A DNA stretch of 64,000 nt, taken from NCBI GenBank assembly GCA_021732085.1, contig JAKFVQ010000024.1, positions 158,827 to 222,826 on the forward strand, in the 5' to 3' direction. Of this stretch, positions 35,225 through 42,870 are shown one piece after another. Source of the DNA: Candidatus Obscuribacterales bacterium. Its GTDB lineage: Bacteria; Cyanobacteriota; Vampirovibrionia; Obscuribacterales; Obscuribacteraceae. The notes beneath the pieces are model-generated. The model saw nothing but the letters and a program-made list of their open reading frames with translations, did no database searches and had not been told where the DNA came from. How positions within the stretch are numbered: position 1 is the stretch's first letter; every line of letters begins with the position of its first letter. The translations under genes and the position numbers were made by a program.

Positions 35225-36208
35225 ATGTTAGCGCTAAAAACCAGAATAACCGCCGCAGTTGTTCTTGCAGCCTTTATAGGCTCGCAAACTGCTGTCATGG
35301 CGACTGCCCCTAATGTTAAAGGGTGGTGCTTGCTACAGGACAACCCTCACACGGGCCAGTGGAATGTTTATTTGTCGCCTGCTGGCATGGCGGCGGTGAA
35401 CAAGAAGATGGGTTGTACTCTGGTGACGAAGGCTCCGCAGTGGAACGTCGTTATGTACAACGACAAAACCAAGGTTTATTTCCTTTCGCCGCTATCTGAG
35501 TGGAAGGGTGCCTCGATCAAAGCATCGCAAGGAAAAACTGGTGGGAAGCAGCAAGCTTACAAAGCAATGCTCGTTGAGAAGAAGCCAAAGAAGTTAAAGG
35601 AAGGTACCATCCTTGGGCACAAAGCGTCGCAGTATCTAACTGATAACCTGGCCTCGACTGGATTGAAAAAAGTTGAGTTCTGGGTTACGCCTGATGTGCA
35701 AGCTCCGCCTGAGTTGAAGCAAGTCTTCTCGAAAATCTACGGTGTTGGCCTATCTAGCATGGCAGGCTTGCCGCTCAAAGTTTCTTACATCGATGAAAAT
35801 GGAAAACGTACTCCTGTTTTCGAAACTAAAAAAATCGATCCGCAGATGATTCCGCTGCAGTCGTTTACTTATCCTGCCAGCTACAAGCGTGTTGATAGCG
35901 AAATCGCCGTTCTCATGGACGAGAAAGGGCGCGAAGCTATGGCCAGCATTATGGATGATATCGGTGAAGGCGAGGATGATGTCAGCTCGCTTCTTGATAG
36001 CAACGGCAAGAAGTCGTACAAGAAATATGGAAAAGATAAGTCCGCCGACGATGAAGAGGAAGATTCTGAAAAGGATGAGAAGGCTGAAGCCACCAATAAT
36101 GGTGACTGGGGCAAAGCCATTTGGGATTGGTTTACCGGTATTCTGAAGTCCATCGGTCTTTGGAAAGACGAAGTGAAGGAAGATTCAACCGACTCGTCTG
36201 ACGAGTAG
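35225..36208 (+). CDS. Exported protein of unknown function with acidic tail
   Basis: A 327-residue protein with a signal peptide (MLALKTRITAAVVLAAFIGS, cleavage near VMATA). A globular region (about 30-230) contains GWCLLQDNPHTGQWNVYLSP, VYFLSPLSEWKGASI and KKVEFWVTPDVQAPPELKQV. A charged Asp/Glu/Lys-rich stretch (about 255-290) and a Trp-containing amphipathic segment (WGKAIWDWFTGILKSIGLWK) follow. The ATG at 35225 is chosen because GGAGA lies five bases before it; GTG 35192 is the alternative. The layout is reminiscent of outer-membrane lipoprotein-carrier-like stress proteins, but I cannot name a family. Confidence 0.65.
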   Translation: MLALKTRITAAVVLAAFIGSQTAVMATAPNVKGWCLLQDNPHTGQWNVYLSPAGMAAVNKKMGCTLVTKAPQWNVVMYNDKTKVYFLSPLSEWKGASIKASQGKTGGKQQAYKAMLVEKKPKKLKEGTILGHKASQYLTDNLASTGLKKVEFWVTPDVQAPPELKQVFSKIYGVGLSSMAGLPLKVSYIDENGKRTPVFETKKIDPQMIPLQSFTYPASYKRVDSEIAVLMDEKGREAMASIMDDIGEGEDDVSSLLDSNGKKSYKKYGKDKSADDEEEDSEKDEKAEATNNGDWGKAIWDWFTGILKSIGLWKDEVKEDSTDSSDE

Positions 36209-36305
36209 TTTCGCGGCGTCTGTCGGCCAAGAGCTCAGAACCTTGTGCAGAGATGTAGAAGCTGCATATGCGGCGGTGCTAAGTTAAGGTCCGCAACTCT
36301 AGTGT

Positions 36306-38366
36306 CTACGGTTGATATTCTGTGCTCATGTCACCGGAGCTGGTATCACTTGCGCCACCACCGCCCTCGGTCTTAGCTTTTTCCGCAGATTCCGCTTCCA
36401 GCTTAATGCAATCCGCCAAGCGCGTGTTTATATCTGGAATCTTCTTGTAATCGGCCCCGAATAATTCCTGGTAGATTTTAATTGCTGTCTCGTAGCTTTC
36501 TTTCGCCTCTGCGAAGGTCCGCTGTGCATCATCGTAAGCTTTCTTGCTGGCGACGTCTTTGCCCCATTCCATATAAAGGTTCGCCAGATCGACACGAGCG
36601 TCAGCTACTCCGATGGAGTCCTGTCCTTGTGAATCTTCTCTGATTGATACCAGTTTGATGCGAGCATCTTCAGCTTCTGCAAAGTGCAATTGACGCTCAT
36701 AGGTTTTTGCTAGAGCTTCATAAAGCTTGATCAGTCCAGGATCGGTTGGACCGATGTATTTCTCCAGTTCTTTGATGCCAGCTTTTAACGCTGTTTCGGG
36801 ACCTTTCAAAACATTCTCTTTTTGCAAGTTTTCCAACTGAGAAACAGGCGTGTATGCCAGAATTTGAGCTGCCTTGAAGCGAAGCACATCCTCAGGCGTC
36901 AAGCTCTTTACCTTCTTTATCAACTTGCGCGCCGGAGCGTATTTTTCTTGTTCTTCATAGATCCAAGCTAGTTTTTCAAGTGTATCCAAGTATTTGGGAT
37001 CGTCCAATCCATATAATTCTTTTGCTACCTTGCCGGCTTCCATGAATTTCTTTTCCGCTTTTTCCAGCTGTCCGCGGCGATAGCAGTCTTGAGCTTCTCT
37101 TCTCAAGTTGACCCATTGCGTGTCCTTGTCTCCTTGCAATGTGTACGCGACACCGACGCCCAGTATCGTGAGCAGCACAAGACCCAGGCACGCGTATTGA
37201 AGGTTGCGAATGGATTTTTCATTTTTCTTTCGCGCGCGCTTCAACTGAGAGCGGATACTTTGCAATCGCGCTCCAAGTGATCTGGTATCGCGGGCACCAT
37301 CTATGGTGAGCAACAACGCATCGCGCAATTCAGCCATTGTTTGATAGCGAGCGTCTGGTTCTTTTTCCAACGCGCGCATCGTGATAGCCTCCAGCTTTGC
37401 CGGAATCTTCACATCAGGACGGCGTTGCGCAAACTTTGCAGGCAGCTCGTGAATGTGTTTGTGCATCGTTTCTAAAACGTGCTCACCGGAAAACGGTGGT
37501 GAGCCCATCATGGTTTCATACATGACGCAGCCCATGGCATAAATGTCTGTGCGCTCGTCCAAGACCTTGCCGAGGAATTGCTCGGGGCTCATGTAGAGCG
37601 GGCTTCCGAATAATTCACCGGTTTGAGTCAGGTTCTGCGACTGTTTGCCTGAATGTGGGAGCAGCTTCGCAATACCGAAGTCGACGATTTTTACGAAGTC
37701 TGGATCGTCACGATTTTGCACCACCATGATGTTACTTGGCTTCAAGTCACGGTGGATAACGCCTTTAGTGTGCGCGACATGCAGTGCGTCGCAGGTTTGC
37801 GCAAGGATGTGGATGGCTCGGGCAAAATCAAGCCCGCGCGCTTCTTCGATAGTCGCAGATAAGCTCTTCCCTGATAGGAAGTCCATGATCAAGTAAGGCT
37901 GTCCGGACTCGGAGATACCGAAGTCATAAGCTGTAATTACGTTCGGGTGGTTGATTGCACTGGCTGCGCGCGCTTCTTGTTGGAAACGCTGGATGCTTGC
38001 CTGGTCTTGCACCAGGTGAGCGTGCAGCATTTTGATGGCAACTGTTCGTTCCATGAGAATGTCGCGTGCTTTATAGACAACACCCATACCGCCGCGTCCC
38101 ACGACTTCCTGGATTTGATAAGTGTTGTTCAAAACTGTTCCGATAAACGGATCTTTTGTCGGTCCGGACTTCAGTCGGGCGGGCAGCGAGCTATCACAAG
38201 CGCAAACCGCGTTCTCGCCGACTAGCTCTAAGCCGCACTCTGGGCACGTTTTAATGCTGTTTTCTGCAGGCGGTAAGGTTTCGACCATTGAAGCTATTCG
38301 TGATTGCTCGTTTTCGACCATCCAATACGTGCCTATTGACAGTCTGGACATTTTCAATATGCCCAT
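36306..38366 (-). CDS. Membrane Ser/Thr protein kinase with extracytoplasmic TPR region
   Basis: A 686-residue protein. Residues about 40-57 contain a partial zinc-ribbon-like CPECG...CAC motif. The kinase domain (about 82-345) has VGRGGMGVVYKARD, catalytic Lys in TVAIKML, HRDLKPSNIMV, DFGIAKLL and SPLYMSPEQF, so it should be active. A basic region precedes one membrane helix (about 398-418). The remaining 265 residues are TPR-like helices (AQDCYRRGQLEKAEKKFMEA, KLAWIYEEQEKYAPARKLI, YETAIKIYQELFGADYKK). The start is uncertain among several ATGs. It follows the TPR/WD40 gene by 30 bases, which suggests a functional pair. Confidence 0.9.
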   Translation of the reverse strand: MGILKMSRLSIGTYWMVENEQSRIASMVETLPPAENSIKTCPECGLELVGENAVCACDSSLPARLKSGPTKDPFIGTVLNNTYQIQEVVGRGGMGVVYKARDILMERTVAIKMLHAHLVQDQASIQRFQQEARAASAINHPNVITAYDFGISESGQPYLIMDFLSGKSLSATIEEARGLDFARAIHILAQTCDALHVAHTKGVIHRDLKPSNIMVVQNRDDPDFVKIVDFGIAKLLPHSGKQSQNLTQTGELFGSPLYMSPEQFLGKVLDERTDIYAMGCVMYETMMGSPPFSGEHVLETMHKHIHELPAKFAQRRPDVKIPAKLEAITMRALEKEPDARYQTMAELRDALLLTIDGARDTRSLGARLQSIRSQLKRARKKNEKSIRNLQYACLGLVLLTILGVGVAYTLQGDKDTQWVNLRREAQDCYRRGQLEKAEKKFMEAGKVAKELYGLDDPKYLDTLEKLAWIYEEQEKYAPARKLIKKVKSLTPEDVLRFKAAQILAYTPVSQLENLQKENVLKGPETALKAGIKELEKYIGPTDPGLIKLYEALAKTYERQLHFAEAEDARIKLVSIREDSQGQDSIGVADARVDLANLYMEWGKDVASKKAYDDAQRTFAEAKESYETAIKIYQELFGADYKKIPDINTRLADCIKLEAESAEKAKTEGGGGASDTSSGDMSTEYQP

Positions 38367-38396
38367 AAATCAGGAAAACGCTACGATCAAGTAAAA

Positions 38397-40130
38397 TCAC
38401 CAGTCCGGAAGCTGCCAGAGTCGTATGCTTTTATCGTCTGTTCCAGTCAGCATGAAATGTCCATCGCTGGAAAAGCCCACAGCCCAAACGCCGTTGTTTA
38501 TAGACTTAAATGCTACAAGAGCCTCACCGCTGCTTAAATTCCAGGCGCGCACGGATTTATCGAGGCTTCCGCTTATTGCTTTTTGCCCGTCGGCAGAAAA
38601 TGCTGCTTTCAAAATCCAGTCCGTGTGACCGGTAAGCTTCTTTAGCAAGGAACCATTATCTACATCCCAGATAATAAGTACCGCATCTTGCCCTGCAGAT
38701 AAAACGCGCTTACTGTCGGGCGAAAATGCCACCGAGAGAACTGAATCTGTGTGAGCTGCGCATTTAGCCTGCTCTTTACCGCTTGTGATATCCCAAATTC
38801 GTACGCTCTTGTCGTTCGCGCCGGACGCCGCGAATCTTCCATCCGGTGAGATTGCGACAGCGCGCACTGGTCCAGTGTGACCGGCCAGGTCTAATAGCAT
38901 AGTGCCGGAATCCAAATCCCACACTCGAACGGCGCCGTCAAAACCGCCGGAGATAGCTTTCCTACCGTCTTCCGACATTGCAACGCAATTTACTTTATTT
39001 GCATGTCCTGTCAATTTTTTTAGTTCTTTACCATCTTCCAAATTCCAGAGACGCACTGTCTTGTCATCACCACCGGTGAGGGCGAGTTTGCGATTCAAAG
39101 AAATTGCACACGAGGTGACCTGGCCGTCATGTCCGGTCAAGCTGAATAGCTCGGCTCCTGAGTCAAGATCCCAATAGCGAGCTGTTTGGTCGTCGCTAGC
39201 GGAGAGCGCATGTTTACTGTCATTGGCGAAACACAGAGCTTTCACCCAGCCGATGTGTCCATTCAATCTCTTTTGTTCCTGGATTTTTTCTGTGCGCACT
39301 TCCGCGGAGCTTGGAGCTTTGCCGATGCCGATGCTTGCTAAAGTTTGGTCGATGGATGCCGGCGATGGTGCGGAAGGATCTGATGCTGGCGCTGGAGTGG
39401 ATGTGCTTGCCGGTTCAATTGCAGGCGCTGGTGCTGAGCTAGCTAAAGACTTTGCATCAGGAGTTCCTGATGCGGAGCTTCCAGTAGTCGGTGTTGCTGC
39501 TGATAGCTCTGGAACTGGATTTCCTGGAGTTCCAGCTTGAGTGCCTCCCGCCGGTGGCGCGGTGCTGGATACAGTTGGAGTGCTCGTCGCATCAGGTGTG
39601 GAAGGCGTCGCTGAAAGTCCTGGACCCGGTGTTGCTGTTGCACCGTTATCGAAGTCGTCACCGCCTGCGGTTTTTCCACCAGTTGCCTGCGTTGCCATCG
39701 CTGCTGTTTCGCTGTTGCCACTACCTGCGGTGCCTGTTGCTGGGCTTGCCGCCGGCTCTGAAGTCGCCGAAGCTCCCGACGAGGAAGGCGCGGCAGGAGG
39801 CGGAGAGCCCTTTCCTAATGCTTTTATCCGAGCTCGTGTTTTTTCTGCTTCGTCATTCTTATTTTGTTTCTTATAAACCTGCTCGAGTAACGTCAAGCTC
39901 CTGCGCAACATATCTGAATTATCGCTTTGCTTTTCTGCTTCTGAGATGGCTTCCAATAGATTCTCTTCGGCGGTCTTATATTCGCCTTCATTGAAGCTTG
40001 ACTGCGCCGATTCAAAATATGTTTTCCACAGAACGCTTTCGGCAAAGGCCACGCTCGCGTACTGACCGAGAATCAGAAGCGAGCATAGAAGACCTCGCAA
40101 CGAATTCCGTTTCCAACTAGGAGATTCCAT
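38397..40130 (-). CDS. Exported TPR/WD40 protein with seven-bladed propeller
   Basis: 577 residues. A signal peptide (SLLILGQYASVAFA) is followed by a TPR-like region (about 32-108), a Pro/Ala/Ser/Thr-rich linker of about 170 residues, and seven WD40 repeats (about 285-577). Successive blades begin GHIGWV, GHDGQV, GHANKV, GHTGPV, AHTDSV, GHTDWI and INNGVW, with WD-type ends such as VRIWDITSG. The seventh closes the ring (SIRLWQLPDW). AGGAG overlaps the stop of the upstream HTH gene, and the kinase gene follows. A secreted WD40 scaffold coupled to a membrane kinase is the simplest reading. Confidence 0.9.
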   Translation of the reverse strand: MESPSWKRNSLRGLLCSLLILGQYASVAFAESVLWKTYFESAQSSFNEGEYKTAEENLLEAISEAEKQSDNSDMLRRSLTLLEQVYKKQNKNDEAEKTRARIKALGKGSPPPAAPSSSGASATSEPAASPATGTAGSGNSETAAMATQATGGKTAGGDDFDNGATATPGPGLSATPSTPDATSTPTVSSTAPPAGGTQAGTPGNPVPELSAATPTTGSSASGTPDAKSLASSAPAPAIEPASTSTPAPASDPSAPSPASIDQTLASIGIGKAPSSAEVRTEKIQEQKRLNGHIGWVKALCFANDSKHALSASDDQTARYWDLDSGAELFSLTGHDGQVTSCAISLNRKLALTGGDDKTVRLWNLEDGKELKKLTGHANKVNCVAMSEDGRKAISGGFDGAVRVWDLDSGTMLLDLAGHTGPVRAVAISPDGRFAASGANDKSVRIWDITSGKEQAKCAAHTDSVLSVAFSPDSKRVLSAGQDAVLIIWDVDNGSLLKKLTGHTDWILKAAFSADGQKAISGSLDKSVRAWNLSSGEALVAFKSINNGVWAVGFSSDGHFMLTGTDDKSIRLWQLPDW

Positions 40131-40139
40131 CTAATGCTC

Positions 40140-41015
40140 CTAAGCCGTCGGTGAAAAATCGCGACGCTCTCCTGAGAGCTTGGGTCTTAAATCTGTAAGA
40201 CTGCCGTCAGTTCGATACCAGGTAGCGCCGAAAACACCGTGATCCATAATTTCGTTGTAGACGGCAAAAACGCACTTGCCTGGTCCCACACCTGCTTCTT
40301 CGAGCAGTGGTGCGGTCCACTTTCGCAGCGTCAATATTCTCGGGTGCGCGCCCGTAACCACCCAGATTGGGTGTCCGAGTTTCAGGAAGCTGCGAATCTT
40401 AGGTTCCCAATGTCTATGCTGTCTGAAATTTCCGGTATCCATCTCGAGCAGAATGCGAATCGCATCCCCACCCGGATAGGAGAAAGTCAACGTTGCATCG
40501 GATTGTTCTTCCAGGCTTGTAATTGATCCAGACAATTCTCTCCAGAATTCTTTTCCGGATGACCACTCCAATCCTTCAACCATGAATTGCTTTTCGGCGT
40601 GCTCCATTGCAAGGCGAATATCGACCAGGCGGAGGAAGTGTTCCTTGTGATACAAGTGCGGAGGTCCCGTCGGAACGGCGTCCCACGAGATACCCTTGTG
40701 CTGTTCGAGCGTCTTTGCTCCGGCTGTGGTCAGGAAATAGATGAGTTCAGGTCTGCCCCGCCCTTCCATTCGCCCGGATGTGGCGGCGCCCATAAAGCCC
40801 GACTGCTGCAATCGACGCAAGCGCTTTCTGGCGGTTTCGTAGCTGATATCGGGAAAGCAAAGGCTGGCAAGCTGGCTGGAGCTGATAGTCCGGTGATGAT
40901 AAAGCTCTTCAAGCGCTTCAATGTCTCTCTGCATCAAAATCAAGTTTCTTTTGCGCGCCTTCATGTTGCGTGCATTTGCTTTAATCTGTGCCGAATTGCT
41001 TGGTATTTCGTTCAT
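40140..41015 (-). CDS. Replication-relaxation-like winged-helix protein
   Basis: A 291-residue protein with an N-terminal winged helix (about 26-105; ALEELYHHRTISSSQLASL, YETARKRLRRLQQSGF, PELIYFLTTAGAKTLEQH) and a C-terminal domain with ILLEMDTGNF and HPIWVVTGAHPRILTLRKW. This matches the replication-relaxation family common on plasmids and integrative elements. It heads an operon with the TPR/WD40 protein and the kinase rather than with a relaxase, so it may simply be a transcriptional regulator. It lies about 1.9 kb from the secretion cluster. Confidence 0.75.
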   Translation of the reverse strand: MNEIPSNSAQIKANARNMKARKRNLILMQRDIEALEELYHHRTISSSQLASLCFPDISYETARKRLRRLQQSGFMGAATSGRMEGRGRPELIYFLTTAGAKTLEQHKGISWDAVPTGPPHLYHKEHFLRLVDIRLAMEHAEKQFMVEGLEWSSGKEFWRELSGSITSLEEQSDATLTFSYPGGDAIRILLEMDTGNFRQHRHWEPKIRSFLKLGHPIWVVTGAHPRILTLRKWTAPLLEEAGVGPGKCVFAVYNEIMDHGVFGATWYRTDGSLTDLRPKLSGERRDFSPTA

Positions 41016-41116
41016 TAGTTTTCCGTCTCAAAGACGCGCGATAGTTTCAACGCACAACCTTCCGGTAATGTACCCCGAAAATTGACCCACCCGGCGAAAA
41101 CGGCAGTATCTTTTTG

Positions 41117-41650
41117 TCAAAAAATTTGTCTTTTATCGGACTCGCTCGACTCGACTAAAACTGGCTCGGTGGCAGCTACGGCAGCGCCGGTGGTCAAGTC
41201 GCCGAGATCGGCTCTTCCATTGCTCTCATCGTCTTGGCTGATAGCCAGTGCAATTGAGTCGCAATCACCTTCGCAGCATTCGTCAGTTCGCTTTAGATTC
41301 AGAACGTGGCCGACAACCAGAATGAGGCTTCCGCTAACGAGCGTTGGCATCTCATAAGCTTCACTCACGATTCCAGGCAATATAAAAGTAGCGACTAGTA
41401 CAAGAGTCAAGCCAACGGCAAAAGGAATAAGCAGGCGCCAATCGCGGTGTTTCTTGTATCCCTGCTTCGCCGCCATCAGACAAAAGGCGGCAACCGCGAA
41501 CGCACATATCTGGTGAACGAGCGGGCTTTCCCAGACTTCGCCTGCTACTGATGGAAGCATGGCGACAGCGATAGGGGTGGCGACGCAGTGAATCGCACAC
41601 AGCGTGGATGCTGTGATACCAAAAGCATCAGTTCTGGGGTCCGACTTCAC
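41117..41650 (-). CDS. MerC-like membrane protein
   Basis: A 177-residue protein with four hydrophobic segments. The first carries the MerC signature ASTLCAIHCVATPIAVAMLP, with the two cysteines and histidine that bind mercury in MerC. After the fourth helix comes RTDECCEGDC, a further cysteine cluster, then a polar tail. The start is GTG 41650 with AAGGAG upstream. It is divergent from the ArsR-type gene, with a shared 208-base promoter region. Relatives without a mer operon are common, so transport of mercury, zinc or another thiophilic metal is open. Confidence 0.8.
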   Translation of the reverse strand: MKSDPRTDAFGITASTLCAIHCVATPIAVAMLPSVAGEVWESPLVHQICAFAVAAFCLMAAKQGYKKHRDWRLLIPFAVGLTLVLVATFILPGIVSEAYEMPTLVSGSLILVVGHVLNLKRTDECCEGDCDSIALAISQDDESNGRADLGDLTTGAAVAATEPVLVESSESDKRQIF

Positions 41651-41799
41651 CGGGTCTCCTTGAGCTTTGCGGGCAATTGACTCCGCTCCCCATTTCCTAC
41701 GGCTAAGAGCCGCACGTCTGAAATTAGTTTACTGGAATGTGATCTCTGCGGGTTGTTTTTCTTCGACTCTCTTTATCTGCCACAAGATTTCGCAAATCA

Positions 41800-41859
41800 A
41801 CTATTACACAAATCAGTTTAATAGTGTATTATCGAAAGTAGGTCAATAGGTAGGTCAAA
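41800..41859. promoter_or_regulatory. Candidate ArsR/SmtB operator and promoter region
   Basis: The inverted repeat ACTATTA...TAATAGT (41800-41806 with 41819-41825, 12-base gap) lies in the divergent region between the MerC-like and ArsR-type genes, about 35 bases before the latter. A direct repeat of TAGGTCAA follows at about 41839 and 41851. Position and A+T-rich dyad fit autoregulation by an ArsR-family repressor. Confidence 0.55.
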
Positions 41860-42233
41860 TGCTGCATAAACACAAACACAACCAAACTTGTTGCCCCGTG
41901 CACGTTACATTCCCCGAGCAGGAGCCCATTAGCGCCGAGAAGGCGGCTGAACTTGAAGACTTATTCAAGATTTTGGCTAACGACACCAGGCTCCGGCTCC
42001 TCCACACGCTTGCCCGAGTCGAGGAGATGTGCGTTTGTGATATCGCCAACGCCGTGGATATGACCCCGCAAGCTATTTCCAATCAACTTCAGCGCTTATC
42101 TGACCGCGGTATCGTCGCCACCAGGCGCAGTGGCAACCAAATTTATTACCGCGTGGTCGATGAGTGTGTCGTTGGGCTGCTGCAGAAAGCTATGTGCTTG
42201 CTTGACGACAGCGAAAAATTAGCCAAGGTTTGA
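41859..42233 (+). CDS. ArsR/SmtB-family metal-responsive repressor
   Basis: A 124-residue winged-helix repressor. The N-terminus HKHKHNQTCCPVH is rich in possible metal ligands. EEMCVCDIANAVDMTPQAISNQLQRL contains the CVC motif of the alpha-3 metal site (as in ArsR/CadC) followed by the recognition helix. GIVATRRSGNQIYYRVVDECV is the wing. With the N-terminal cysteines this resembles the CadC-like cadmium/lead/zinc arrangement, but the metal cannot be fixed by sight. A metallothionein-like gene follows 52 bases downstream and is probably in the same operon. Confidence 0.9.
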   Translation: MLHKHKHNQTCCPVHVTFPEQEPISAEKAAELEDLFKILANDTRLRLLHTLARVEEMCVCDIANAVDMTPQAISNQLQRLSDRGIVATRRSGNQIYYRVVDECVVGLLQKAMCLLDDSEKLAKV

Positions 42234-42285
42234 GAGACGTACACCAGAAGTTCAGTGAACCGTTTTTTGAGTAAGGAGAAATACC

Positions 42286-42432
42286 ATGTCTGCCGATTGC
42301 TGTAATTGTTGTGATGCTAACGAAAAATGCCAACCCTGCAAGGGCTGCAAATGCTGCTGTTGCTGCTGCAAGGAATACAAAGAAGGCGAAGCTTGCAAAT
42401 GCACCTCAATGGAAGAGTGCGAGAAGAAATAG
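42286..42432 (+). CDS. Metallothionein-like cysteine-rich protein, 48 residues
   Basis: A short reading frame encoding 48 residues of which 16 are cysteine. Cysteines occur as CC, CxC and CxxC, including a run of six consecutive Cys (CKCCCCCCKEYKEG), with many lysines and acidic residues and no aromatic residue except one Tyr. AAGGAG lies eight bases before the ATG. It follows the ArsR-type gene by 52 bases on the same strand. Cysteine content and spacing point to metal sequestration. It does not match the cyanobacterial SmtA pattern I know, which has conserved His residues and fewer cysteines. Confidence 0.82.
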   Translation: MSADCCNCCDANEKCQPCKGCKCCCCCCKEYKEGEACKCTSMEECEKK

Positions 42433-42455
42433 CCTCAGCAAAAATCCGTAAAAAG

Positions 42456-42483
42456 GCAGCTCTTTAAGGGGCAGCTTTTTTGT
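42456..42483 (+). terminator. Probable terminator after the metallothionein-like gene
   Basis: A weak stem with G.T pairs (GCTCTT / AGGGGC) is followed by AGCTTTTTTG, about 25 bases after the stop. The stem is poor but the T-run and position fit termination. Confidence 0.5.
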
Positions 42484-42810
42484 TTGGATGGTAATGGCTT
42501 TCGCATCTTCAATAATTTTTTGCCCGCCTACATTTCGTTTGGAATTTCGTTCTGATGAGGGGCTTGGCAGATTTTCTCACGATCCCTATTTAATAACTGA
42601 AGCGGAGGTAAATTTCGCCCCTAGAGATCTTTTTCCACGCCTTGCTAACTGACTGTGCAACAACCATCGAATGGGTGTTTCGCGGATTATGGCAGAGAAA
42701 TCGGGAGCTTGTCATAGCGCAAAAAAAGATCCTTTTTTGAAGGGAGGCAAAGCAGTCTCCTGCCGCTCAGTTATTTCTTTTTGGTGCATCTTGGCATGGC
42801 GATATAACAA
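42484..42810. other. Intergenic region between convergent metal and secretion units
   Basis: About 330 bases, A+T-rich and without a convincing gene. One + strand frame (42671-42856) has no SD site and ends inside the terminator hairpin. Confidence 0.5.
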
Positions 42811-42835
42811 AAGGAGCCGGCTGATTGGCCGGCTC
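42808..42835 (-). terminator. Intrinsic terminator of the coupling-ATPase operon
   Basis: On the minus strand GAGCCGGC and GCCGGCTC form an 8-bp stem around a six-base loop and are followed by CCTTTTGTTAT. It lies about 40 bases beyond the stop of the VirD4-like gene and closes the 50.6-42.9 kb transcription unit. Confidence 0.75.
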
Positions 42836-42870
42836 TTTCGATGCTGTTGCTTTTAGCTACGCCTTCTGAG

